64,000 bases of DNA from G965205525 sp965205525 (GTDB lineage: Bacteria; Pseudomonadota; Gammaproteobacteria; JABABF01), in the NCBI GenBank assembly GCA_965205525.1, contig OZ242171.1, forward strand, positions 1,550,001 to 1,614,000. Direction: 5' to 3'. Every line of letters begins with the position of its first letter. The first letter of the stretch is position 1. Positions 17,731 to 24,964 of this stretch are shown here, in pieces. Both the position numbers and the translations under genes were made by a program. The notes below the pieces were generated by a model. That model was not told where the DNA came from. It worked only from the letters and a program-made list of their open reading frames with translations, and did no database searches.

Positions 17731-18033
17731 ATGCGATTTCTTGTCATCTGCACGGATGCACCGGATGGGCAGGAGAAGCGCGCAGCCTATCTAAAAGAGC
17801 ACCTGAGCTACATAGAGAGCATCTTGGAGCATATTGAAGTGGCGGGCCCGCTGGTGGATAAAAAGAGCGGCCAATACCAAGACAGCTGCTTCGTCTATCG
17901 GGCCGACAGTGAAAAGGAAGCTCTGCAGCTGCTGCGAAACGACCCCTACTGCAAGGGAGGCGTATACCGGGACTGGCAGATCCGGGAGTTTCGGGGGGTG
18001 GCCGGCCGCTGGGTGGGCGGCAAGAATTGGTAG
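17731..18033 (+). CDS. YciI-like protein
   Basis: A 100-residue protein of the YCII/dimeric ferredoxin-like fold: MRFLVICTDAPDG, then R..YL.EHL.YI.., a GPL motif and the C-terminal (V/I)Y....I.EFR pattern. GAGG lies six bases before the ATG, which sets the start and discards a longer upstream ATG at 17632. Members of this family act as small lyase-like or accessory proteins in catabolic operons. Its stop overlaps the TTG start of the aldehyde dehydrogenase, so the two are probably translated together. Confidence 0.85.
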   Translation: MRFLVICTDAPDGQEKRAAYLKEHLSYIESILEHIEVAGPLVDKKSGQYQDSCFVYRADSEKEALQLLRNDPYCKGGVYRDWQIREFRGVAGRWVGGKNW

Positions 18034-19487
18034 ACGGGAAAGTGGCAGATACCATCCCCTTTTACAGCCCCCGCACCGGCGAGCAGGAAGGGGAAATCCC
18101 GGCCCTCGGCGAGCAGGAAATTCAAGGCCGGGCTGAGCTCCTGCGGGCCGCACAGCCCGCTTGGAGCGAGGCCGGGCCAAAGAGCCGCTGCCGCACGCTG
18201 CAGAACTGGCGCGAGGAGCTGCTGGCTCGGCGGCAGGCAATCGGCGAAGCCCTAGCAGCAGATACCGGGCGTCACCTGCTGACCGACCTTGAACTGACTC
18301 TGGTAGAACAGCGCATAGCGCGCTGGTGCAAAATGGCTCCGCGCCTGCTGGCAGAGCCTTCGGAGGGACGCTCGCAAGCCGTGCCCAGCGTGCGCTATCG
18401 GCACCAGCAGGTGCCCTACCCCTTAGTCGGGGTCATCAGCCCTTGGAACTTTCCCCTGCTGCTGGCCCTGATGGACACAATCCCCGCGCTGCTCGCCGGC
18501 TGCAGCGTGCTATTGAAGCCCAGCGAAGTGACGCCCCGCTTCATCACTCCCCTCTTGGAAGCGACGGCGGCGGTACCGTCTCTGGCAAAGGTGCTGGACA
18601 TTGTCACGGGCCCGGCCAGCACCGGGACCGCCCTAGTGCAGCAGGCGGATTTAGTCTGCTTCACCGGCAGCGTGCGCACCGGCCGTCAGGTCGCCCAAGT
18701 CGCAGCAAAGCGCCTGATACCTGCTTTTCTGGAACTGGGGGGTAAAGATCCGGCCATAGTCCTAGCCACCGCCGATTTGGAAAACGCAGCCCGCGCCATT
18801 CTGCGCAGCGCCGCTGGCGGCACCGGCCAGGGGTGCCAGTCTCTGGAACGCATCTATGTGGATGCCAAGGTTTCAGAGGCGTTCATCAGCACCCTGGTGG
18901 AGCAGGCGCAGGAAATCCGGCTGAGCTGCCCGGATCCCCGCAGCGGCCACATCGGTCCCTTCATCAATCCCCGGCAGGCAGACACGGTGCAGCGCCACTT
19001 AGAAGATGCAAAAGCCCGGGGAGCCCATATCCACTGCGGCGGGCAGATAGAAACGCACGGCGGCGGACGCTGGTGTCTGCCGACAGTCCTGACCGGCATC
19101 AGTCATGACATGCTCATCATGCGGGAAGAGACTTTCGGCCCGCTCCTGCCGGTCATGTCCTTCCACAGCAAGGAGGAAGCCATTATCTTGGCCAACGACA
19201 GTGAATTCGGCCTGTCGGCAGCGATCTTCGCCGGCACTGAGGAAGAGGCGCTACCCCTGGCCCGGCACATCAATGCCGGCGCAATCAGCATCAACGATGC
19301 CGGCCTGACCACCCTGGTAGATGACGCAGAAAAAGATTCCTTCGCAAACTCCGGCATCGGCCCCTCCCGAATGGGAGCAACCGGCATCACCCGCTTCCTG
19401 CGCAAGAAGGCATTGCTGATCCAAGAACAGCCAGCGGGAGGGCTAGAGGGTATGGCGGAGGAAGGGGGAAGCAGGAGGGGGAACTAG
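18027..19487 (+). CDS. NAD(P)-dependent aldehyde dehydrogenase
   Basis: Oxidises an aldehyde to the acid. In the 486 residues the expected catalytic set is present: PWNFP with Asn141, KPSE with Lys164, LELGGKDP with Glu236 and Cys270 in GQGCQSLER. The cofactor loop FTGSVRTGR and the distal EETFGPLLPV motif are also visible. The TTG at 18027 overlaps the preceding stop. A GTG at 18042 is an alternative. The C-terminal glycine-rich tail (EEGGSRRGN) is poorly conserved in appearance. Substrate unknown. Confidence 0.94.
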   Translation: MVDGKVADTIPFYSPRTGEQEGEIPALGEQEIQGRAELLRAAQPAWSEAGPKSRCRTLQNWREELLARRQAIGEALAADTGRHLLTDLELTLVEQRIARWCKMAPRLLAEPSEGRSQAVPSVRYRHQQVPYPLVGVISPWNFPLLLALMDTIPALLAGCSVLLKPSEVTPRFITPLLEATAAVPSLAKVLDIVTGPASTGTALVQQADLVCFTGSVRTGRQVAQVAAKRLIPAFLELGGKDPAIVLATADLENAARAILRSAAGGTGQGCQSLERIYVDAKVSEAFISTLVEQAQEIRLSCPDPRSGHIGPFINPRQADTVQRHLEDAKARGAHIHCGGQIETHGGGRWCLPTVLTGISHDMLIMREETFGPLLPVMSFHSKEEAIILANDSEFGLSAAIFAGTEEEALPLARHINAGAISINDAGLTTLVDDAEKDSFANSGIGPSRMGATGITRFLRKKALLIQEQPAGGLEGMAEEGGSRRGN

Positions 19488-19837
19488 CAAATATAAAGCT
19501 TGAATTTCCTATGCAGTTTCATGGCGCTTTACTGCGCTTCCCCGGATTTTTCCTAGAATAAATCTTTTTGGGACTTATATACTTAAGTTGACAACTCTTT
19601 TCTATCGCCTTTGCGCTGTCCATGAGCAAAGATTTTCTCCGCCATCGCACGCAAAGCCTTCATTTCCTTCCCCCCGACCGCTTTGCGGCCTTTGGCTCGC
19701 TCTTTCCTCTTCGTAACATCTCTCCCACTTCGTGGACATTCCCCATGTTCATGATAGAGTACCTGATGTCTGTATGCCTCTCAAGGACTGGGCGGCGACC
19801 CGCCATGTCGGGCTGTCCGCCTACTGTCGGACGGGAT
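19488..19837. other. Gene-free stretch at the left edge of the AT-rich island
   Basis: These 350 bases hold no gene that I can support. On the minus strand a short frame at about 19660-19780 reads MNMGNVHEVGEMLRRGKSEP..., and another nearby reads MAEKIFAHGQRKGDRKELST. Neither is recognised, and they may be debris of the foreign island. An AT-rich TTATATACTTAAG at about 19575 is only weakly like the shared palindrome. Confidence 0.5.
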
Positions 19838-21076
19838 TTATTGTATATTCAAACGAGAAAGTAACTCCGCCATTGTGCCCGTCCCCTTTGTGCTGTTGCA
19901 CGCACCGCACAGAAGTTGCAGATTATTATCCTCGTCCTGTCCGCCGTGCGCTTTAGGCACAATATGGTCAATCTGCATATTTCGTAAATAGAAATGATGT
20001 CCGCACCCATTGCAATTGCCCTTCTGCTCTCCATACAGAATTGTCTTGATATTCCTTGACCGCTTCGCTGCTATGCTTCGTGCGGGTATATCTGTCCTGT
20101 TAATAACTTTGTGAAATAGAGTGGGGCTTTCCTCGCTGCCTATCGCCAACTCCTTACGCAATCTTTTTTTAACCAATTCCACCGCTTTTTCGCTTACATC
20201 AATACCTATCCATCGTCGTTTCAACATTTCAGCCGACACACATGTGGTGGCGCATCCGCAGAAAGGGTCAAGCACAATATCATTTTCATTACTGCTGGCG
20301 CGAATTATTCGATCCAGAAGTTTCAATGGCTTCTGTGTTGGATAGCCTGTGCGCTCATTTGACTGGCTATTAATATACGAGATGTCCCAAACATCCCGCA
20401 TATTAACCATGGTATAAACACCATTCTCATCACTGTGAAATTGAGCATATCCTCCCCCGTAATTAACAATTCCCGGCTTTTTATTTTTTGATTTCGTATA
20501 TGACTTTTCCTTCAAAGTATTGAAAACATAATCAGAATTCTTTGAATAAAATAAAATCGTATCGTGCTTTTTGCTGAAGTGCTTTTTCGCTGAACCACCT
20601 GTTCGGTAACTCCATATTATTTCATTCCTGAAATTGTCTTTGCTGAATATTATATCTATCACCAACTTCAATGAATGCGACATTTTTGGATCACAGTGAA
20701 GGTAAATGCTTCCTGTAGGCTTCAATATCCTGCGCATTTCCAGTAATCTCACTGCCATGTAGATTAGATATGACTTGTCCCCCTTGCCGCCAATATCTCC
20801 TGCTGCGGTAATCATTTTCTGCAATTTAGGATAGTGGGACTTTATAAATTCCAGCCATGCTTCATCCACATCATCCAAAGTCCATGCATCTTTGAAAGCA
20901 GCCCCAGCTGCTTCTGACCCTACCGGTGCGGAATAAGACTTGTTTGAATTAAATGGAGGATCTAAATAAATCAAATCGATACTTTCGGTATCCATACCCC
21001 GCAGAATCGGCAAGTTGTCTCCCGTGAAAATAGTACGGTTGTAAATCTGACCGTGGAGGGGGGGGGGGGGCAGGTT
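19838..21076 (-). CDS. DNA methyltransferase with C-terminal HNH nuclease domain; 5' end out of frame through a G13 tract
   Basis: Amino-methyltransferase of the order DPPF (motif IV, residues 18-21 from a TTG at 21013) then TQKP and DPFCGCATT (motif I region, 249-257), i.e. beta-class order. A C-terminal HNH domain follows: CNGC (334-337), IDH (348-350), NNLQLLCGACN. In-frame coding continues upstream of the TTG as QIYNRTIFTGDN, the usual N-terminal strand, up to the homopolymer at 21058-21070. No start codon exists in this frame before the TGA at 21077-21079. With a tract of 11 or 14 the frame would join the ATG triplet at 21088-21096. With 12 or 15 it would join the ATG at 21078-21080. As written it is off, or starts at the internal TTG and is truncated. 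Fusion of methylase and HNH suggests a modification/restriction role. Confidence 0.85.
   Translation of the reverse strand, partial: NLPPPPLHGQIYNRTIFTGDNLPILRGMDTESIDLIYLDPPFNSNKSYSAPVGSEAAGAAFKDAWTLDDVDEAWLEFIKSHYPKLQKMITAAGDIGGKGDKSYLIYMAVRLLEMRRILKPTGSIYLHCDPKMSHSLKLVIDIIFSKDNFRNEIIWSYRTGGSAKKHFSKKHDTILFYSKNSDYVFNTLKEKSYTKSKNKKPGIVNYGGGYAQFHSDENGVYTMVNMRDVWDISYINSQSNERTGYPTQKPLKLLDRIIRASSNENDIVLDPFCGCATTCVSAEMLKRRWIGIDVSEKAVELVKKRLRKELAIGSEESPTLFHKVINRTDIPARSIAAKRSRNIKTILYGEQKGNCNGCGHHFYLRNMQIDHIVPKAHGGQDEDNNLQLLCGACNSTKGTGTMAELLSRLNIQ
21058..21070. repeat. Homopolymer G13 (C13 on the coding strand) at the methyltransferase 5' end
   Basis: Thirteen consecutive G on the plus strand, inside the 5' end of the methyltransferase reading frame. 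It is the longest mononucleotide run I noticed in the window. Its length decides whether upstream ATGs are in frame. It may be a slipped-strand phase-variation switch or an assembly error. Confidence 0.9.
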
Positions 21077-21092
21077 TCATATGTTGGCATCA

Positions 21093-21452
21093 TCATTTTA
21101 TATTACCGGCCTGTTTCGACCCAAAAACATAGCCGGTAACTGACGCTATAACAGTAAAAGTTGCTGTAAGTGCGTATTCAAGAATTTGCTCTAATAATTC
21201 TGATGGTCCGTCTTTCAAAGATGATATGACAATAATCAGAACTATAATAATGAAACAGCCAGCCCAAACAACAAAGGCAAAATATAACGAAGCAAAATTA
21301 AAAGCTGCATTAGCTCGTTGAGCTTCGGCTTTTCTCTGATCCTTTGGAGTGGCTTTCCCCCCCAAATTCCTAACGAGTTGATCGAAGTTTCTTTTCTGAC
21401 CCTTTGGAGTGACTTTCCCCCCCAAATTCTTTAGCTTATGTGCTATCACCAT
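21093..21452 (-). CDS. Small two-TM membrane protein with internal 20-residue repeat
   Basis: 119 residues, not assigned to a family. The N-terminus carries two copies of NLGGK(V/A)TPK(G/D)Q at a 20-residue spacing. A charged stretch follows, then a long hydrophobic segment (FASLYFAFVVWAGCFIII...) and a second shorter one (LTATFTVIASVTGYVFG). Its TGA stop overlaps the ATG triplet of the methyltransferase frame (ATGA), and the Panacea-domain gene is directly upstream. It is a candidate membrane toxin partner of the Panacea protein, by context only. Base composition is clearly more AT-rich than the flanks. Confidence 0.65.
   Translation of the reverse strand: MVIAHKLKNLGGKVTPKGQKRNFDQLVRNLGGKATPKDQRKAEAQRANAAFNFASLYFAFVVWAGCFIIIVLIIVISSLKDGPSELLEQILEYALTATFTVIASVTGYVFGSKQAGNIK
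21331..21430. repeat. Two direct repeats at 60-base spacing, each with a C7 run
   Basis: Copies at about 21331-21370 and 21391-21430 share CCTTTGGAGTGRCTTTCCC and continue CCCCAAATTC. The 60-base period is in frame and creates the doubled NLGGK motif of the small membrane protein. Each copy holds a seven-C run. Confidence 0.8.
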
Positions 21453-21456
21453 CTCT

Positions 21457-21488
21457 ATTCTGGCTTATCATTATTCTGGCTTATCATT
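21457..21488. repeat. 16-base tandem duplication between two island genes
   Basis: ATTCTGGCTTATCATT occurs twice head to tail at 21457-21472 and 21473-21488. The second copy contains the stop codon of the Panacea-domain gene, so the duplication lengthens the spacer to the membrane-protein gene. Confidence 0.85.
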
Positions 21489-21972
21489 TGGGATAGAGCA
21501 TCTCTTTTTTTAAGTCGTCAGAAAAATATTTTGCAATCTCTTTCAACTCTATTTTTTCCTTATGGCCACATTTATGCCAAGGCGAGTCTTTAGCATGACT
21601 GATGTTAGACATCTCTACACCTGTATGGTTTTGGAAAATTTCTGATATTGCTTGAATGCACTTGTATTCTTCTGTTTCTTCCCTGTACACCAAATGCTCT
21701 CCTTCGTGGTTGATGAATTCCTCGATAATGCGACTTCCATATTTCCGGAAGGCTTCATATGCCGATGGAATGACAGGACCATACGCCCACGCTTGAAAAT
21801 TTTCTTCCAGAAGCTTATTCCCACCTTCATTTTCAATCGCCCATCTTGCTGCCGCGAAGTACAGAATTTTCTGGAGCTTCATATTATCAATGCCCGGCCT
21901 ATTGCAATCAAGGACGGTATTAATAACAGCAGCGTCTTCTCTGCTCGGTTCTTTAATATTCTCAGTATTCAT
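21484..21972 (-). CDS. Panacea-domain (DUF4065/SocA-like) protein, putative antitoxin
   Basis: 162 residues from the ATG at 21972, which has GGGGGAG about five bases upstream. The core NMKLQKILYFAAARWAIEN, then FQAWAYGPVIPSAYEAFRKYG, is the hallmark of the Panacea domain. That domain is found in SocA-like proteolysis adaptors and in PanA antitoxins that neutralise many unrelated toxins, including membrane-acting ones. The next gene encodes a small two-TM protein, a plausible cognate toxin (inference). Its start overlaps the stop of the transposase remnant (ATGA), which supports recent assembly of this locus. Confidence 0.85.
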   Translation of the reverse strand: MNTENIKEPSREDAAVINTVLDCNRPGIDNMKLQKILYFAAARWAIENEGGNKLLEENFQAWAYGPVIPSAYEAFRKYGSRIIEEFINHEGEHLVYREETEEYKCIQAISEIFQNHTGVEMSNISHAKDSPWHKCGHKEKIELKEIAKYFSDDLKKEMLYPK

Positions 21973-22495
21973 CGGGCACTCCCCCCGCAAGCGTGTTCCT
22001 CCATATTACTAGTCAAGTTTTGGAATGTCAATCTCTTCCCTGGAGCCTTCCGAACCAGACTTTCCAGCCGGCTCATGGTATCTTCCGCGCACCTGCCCTC
22101 GTTCAATCTAAAAGCAAATTCATTGACATAGCGGGGCAAATGCCGATTATCCACTGCATGATACACCCCGTTCAGACCCCGCTTCAGCACTGCCCAGACA
22201 CTCTCTATTCCGTTGGTATGAGCCGCTCCGCGTCTGTATTCAGCAGCGGAATGCTTCACCACGGCGGGAGTACCCCTTCATCCCCAGATAGCCACGATGG
22301 TCGTCCGTGCATATCATGGCACCCTTCTCCACATTCTCCCTTATATAGCCTTGCAGCGTGCCCGCCTTCGTATCCTGGACTGGTTTAGCTCTCACCTTCC
22401 CGCCCCGCTCCCGTGCGCCGATAACTGCCTGCTTTCCGGCTATTCCCCGGCCAGCCTTGAGTTTCTTGCCCTCTCTGCGATTCCTATCATTAGAT
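21969..22495 (-). pseudogene. IS1595-type (ISXO2-like) transposase remnant, frameshifted and 5'-truncated
   Basis: The minus strand reads KKLKAGRGIAGKQAVIGARE, then ICTDDHRGYLGMKGYSR in one frame. After about 22262 it switches to VKHSAAEYRRGAAHTNGIES, VWAVLKRGLNGVYHAV and RYVNEFAFRLN in the next frame. These are consecutive blocks of IS1595-family transposases, including the TDD and HTNGIES catalytic regions. One extra base in CGCC near 22262 explains the shift. The N-terminal half is missing at the border with the dehydrogenase gene. No terminal inverted repeats were identified. Confidence 0.85.
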
Positions 22496-23473
22496 AACGG
22501 CCTCTGCAGATACCTCGCTGATCAGGGGCTGTCCGGCCCGGAAGCGACGCAGGTTTTCACAGAAACGCTCGGTGTAGCGGGACAGGGCCAGCCGGGAGGA
22601 GCGGGCGTCGTGGGGGTTGATATAGCAATTCGGGAGCTTCCACAGGGGAGATTTCTGCGGCAGGGGTTCGGTCTGCATGGTATCCAAGGCAGCACACGCT
22701 ATTTCACCCTCCTCCAAGGCCTGTGCCAAGGCATTCTCGTCTAGGACACTGCCCCGTCCTGCATTGATCAGCATTGCCTCTTTCTTCATGCGCTGAAACT
22801 GCTTGAAGCCCAGCAGGTTTCTGGTATCAGAGGCATCGGGCAGGGCCAGTATCAGGAAATCGCTCTCCTCCAAGAGGCGCGGGAAGGATTCCGGAGGCAA
22901 CACCTCGTCCGTGTGGGGGCAGTCCCGAGGGCGGCGCCGGGTAGCCAGCACCCTCATCTCAAAGGCCCGGCCCAGGCGAGCGACCTCCTGTCCGATGCCG
23001 CCTAAGCCGGCGATGCCGAGGGTTTTGCCGGTCAGCTCCTCGTCTCCCTCCCGGGGTGCCCAGCGGCCAAGACGCTGGTTTTCTGCGTGCTCATCCATGC
23101 GTCGGGTGAAACGCAGCATCTGCGCGATGACATAGTGGGCGATTGGCTTGGCGTGGAGGCCGCCGCCGTGGGCGAGACGGCGGGTATTGGCCAGCACATC
23201 CTGGAACAAGGGCGCATCCAGCCCGGCCCAAGTGACCTGCACCCAATCCGCCGCCGCCGCCAGCGCTACAGTCCCTTGATACACCTGCGGACTGCGCTCG
23301 GCTGCAGCCACTAAGTCGTGGGTAATGAACAGAGCATTCACCTCACGGGGAGTGCCTGTCAGCAGGCTGCCGTCCTTGTTCAGCAATAAAAATTCCGCAT
23401 CTGGAATGGCGGCGAGGATGGCCTCACCGGCACGGCGGTGCATGAACTCGGTGAGACAAATTTTTACCGCCAT
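22490..23473 (-). CDS. D-2-hydroxyacid dehydrogenase
   Basis: NAD(P)H-dependent reduction of a 2-oxoacid, 327 residues. The nucleotide loop is LGIAGLGGIGQEVARLG. The catalytic Arg is in INAGRGSVLDE, the Glu in ALDTMQTEPLP and the His in NPHDARSS. The TRRRP pattern after the second strand suggests NADP preference (inference from the Arg cluster). Its stop abuts the transposase remnant. It lies 236 bases downstream of the cupin gene on the same strand and may belong to that operon or have its own promoter. Confidence 0.92.
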   Translation of the reverse strand: MAVKICLTEFMHRRAGEAILAAIPDAEFLLLNKDGSLLTGTPREVNALFITHDLVAAAERSPQVYQGTVALAAAADWVQVTWAGLDAPLFQDVLANTRRLAHGGGLHAKPIAHYVIAQMLRFTRRMDEHAENQRLGRWAPREGDEELTGKTLGIAGLGGIGQEVARLGRAFEMRVLATRRRPRDCPHTDEVLPPESFPRLLEESDFLILALPDASDTRNLLGFKQFQRMKKEAMLINAGRGSVLDENALAQALEEGEIACAALDTMQTEPLPQKSPLWKLPNCYINPHDARSSRLALSRYTERFCENLRRFRAGQPLISEVSAEAVI

Positions 23474-23709
23474 GGGAGGCTGACCGGGGGAGAGCTGCAG
23501 GTGCCCGCATTAGGGGCGGCGAGCCTTCCCTCGCCAGTATTGCGGCACTTGGGCCGACTATTTTTTACCGACACGAAAACCGGACCGACAGGGGGCTGCC
23601 GTCGGCGATCAATACGCTGCGCCGGACACAGCGGCCACGGTGCTCCCTCTGCTGCCGGAAGATCCCAGCCCGCAGCGCAGCTGGACAATGCACTCCTTTA
23701 GCCGTCTCG

Positions 23710-24615
23710 CTACTTGTCCTGATCGTGGGGATGATGGGGTTCGAGATATTCAAAATCCTCGGGGCCGTGGGGATGGTTATGCCCGTGGCTGACAATCCAT
23801 TTATAGAGGTTCTCATTGCGGTAGGCCAGGCGCGACACCGCGCGTTTTTCATTTTCCTCCGGGACGGTCCAGGGATTGTAGTGAAAATGGTTGTACAGCT
23901 GAGAAGTGGTGCGTCCAAAGGCGATGCAGCCGTGCTGGCTGGCAAAGGCGCCGTGGTTAATATAGGCAGGCCGCCAGAAGTAGCCGCCAGTGGGCAGCTC
24001 GCCGAACTGCATCATCCAGGAAGTGCCCCACAGGTGGTAGGACTCCTCGGCGCAGTCATGGTAGGAAATGTTGTCCTGACGGAAGTCCGGCGCCATGCAG
24101 TACAGGAAAGACAGCGCCTCGGTGCGCGGGTGGTAATGCAGAATCTTCAAAAGACAGCCGCTGGCCACCGTGGGTGCGATGGTGGAGACCGCCCAGGCCA
24201 AGTCATCGTAGGAGTTGACCTCGGCATACAGGCTGCGGTCCGTTAACGGGTGGTCGGTATCCGACTCCACGAAGCTGGGCTCGCCGTTGTTGTACATCAG
24301 CAGCGCCTGGCAGCCCTGCTCGCAGGATATGGCAGGCAGCGCCGCTCCTGCCGGCACGAAAAAGTAGTAGCCGTGCCCGCAGCGCTTGTCACCCACCTGG
24401 ATTTCACCCGCCATTACCAAGAACTCCATATCGGAGTGGCTGAATCCGGGGGGGCGGCGGTAGCCGGCGTCAAACTGCAGGCTCATGGTGCAGGCACCGA
24501 TGTCGGTGTCCAAGCTCAGCATCTTGTACCGCATGCCGGTGCCGAAACCAGGCAGTGCGAACTTCTTGAAGGCGACATCTACATCTACAAAGGGCTCAAT
24601 ATGCGGGCGTGACAT
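23710..24615 (-). CDS. Cupin-fold protein, probably a two-domain metal-binding cupin
   Basis: 301 residues without signal peptide. A first cupin barrel is suggested by GFSHSDMEFLVMAGEIQVGDKRCGHGYYFFVPAG, and a second by HYHPRTEALSF ... WGTSWMMQFGELPTGGYFWRPAYINHG. The C-terminus is histidine-rich (SHGHNHPHGPEDFEYLEPHHPHDQDK region). Such proteins may be dioxygenases, isomerases or binding proteins, and no assignment is possible here. It lies downstream of the 85-residue gene, the amidohydrolase and the acyl-CoA synthetase, likely one operon. Confidence 0.75.
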   Translation of the reverse strand: MSRPHIEPFVDVDVAFKKFALPGFGTGMRYKMLSLDTDIGACTMSLQFDAGYRRPPGFSHSDMEFLVMAGEIQVGDKRCGHGYYFFVPAGAALPAISCEQGCQALLMYNNGEPSFVESDTDHPLTDRSLYAEVNSYDDLAWAVSTIAPTVASGCLLKILHYHPRTEALSFLYCMAPDFRQDNISYHDCAEESYHLWGTSWMMQFGELPTGGYFWRPAYINHGAFASQHGCIAFGRTTSQLYNHFHYNPWTVPEENEKRAVSRLAYRNENLYKWIVSHGHNHPHGPEDFEYLEPHHPHDQDK

Positions 24616-24665
24616 TTTTTCTCTCCGATGTTGCGATTAACTTCGTGCGGGGATCTTTGGATCCG

Positions 24666-24923
24666 TCAAAACACTACTTTGAACTTGCGACCGGGCTTCT
24701 TGGGAATTTTCTTGGCCGGGATCTTGATCCGCATGTCGCCATTCACATTGAAGCCGCGGGTCTGGATCCGCTGCAGGAATTCCTCAACCCATTCATCCCG
24801 CTTCAGCCCCAGTTCGTCCATCTTACGGACGATGGCTGCGTAGCGGGCTTTCTGCTCTTTGCCTTCTTCATCCAGCCATGTCTGCACTTCAGGGCTGCGC
24901 TCATGTTTAATCTTGCCGCTCAT
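24666..24923 (-). CDS. Small conserved hypothetical protein (85 aa)
   Basis: An 85-residue basic protein, predicted helical at the N-terminus (EVQTWLDEEGKEQKARYAAIVRKMDELGL) with a Lys/Pro-rich end (IPAKKIPKKPGRKFK). It sits between the amidohydrolase (42 bases upstream) and the cupin gene (50 bases downstream), which supports it being a real gene. No function is recognised. It could be a small subunit or partner of a neighbour. Confidence 0.6.
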   Translation of the reverse strand: MSGKIKHERSPEVQTWLDEEGKEQKARYAAIVRKMDELGLKRDEWVEEFLQRIQTRGFNVNGDMRIKIPAKKIPKKPGRKFKVVF

Positions 24924-24964
24924 GTCATCTGTCTCCGCTTGTCAAAAATTCGAACCAGCACCGC

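Noticed and set aside
19622..19864. 80-codon plus-strand frame left of the methyltransferase
   Set aside because: Runs into the convergent gene. Its composition is atypical and there is no ribosome site or recognisable motif.
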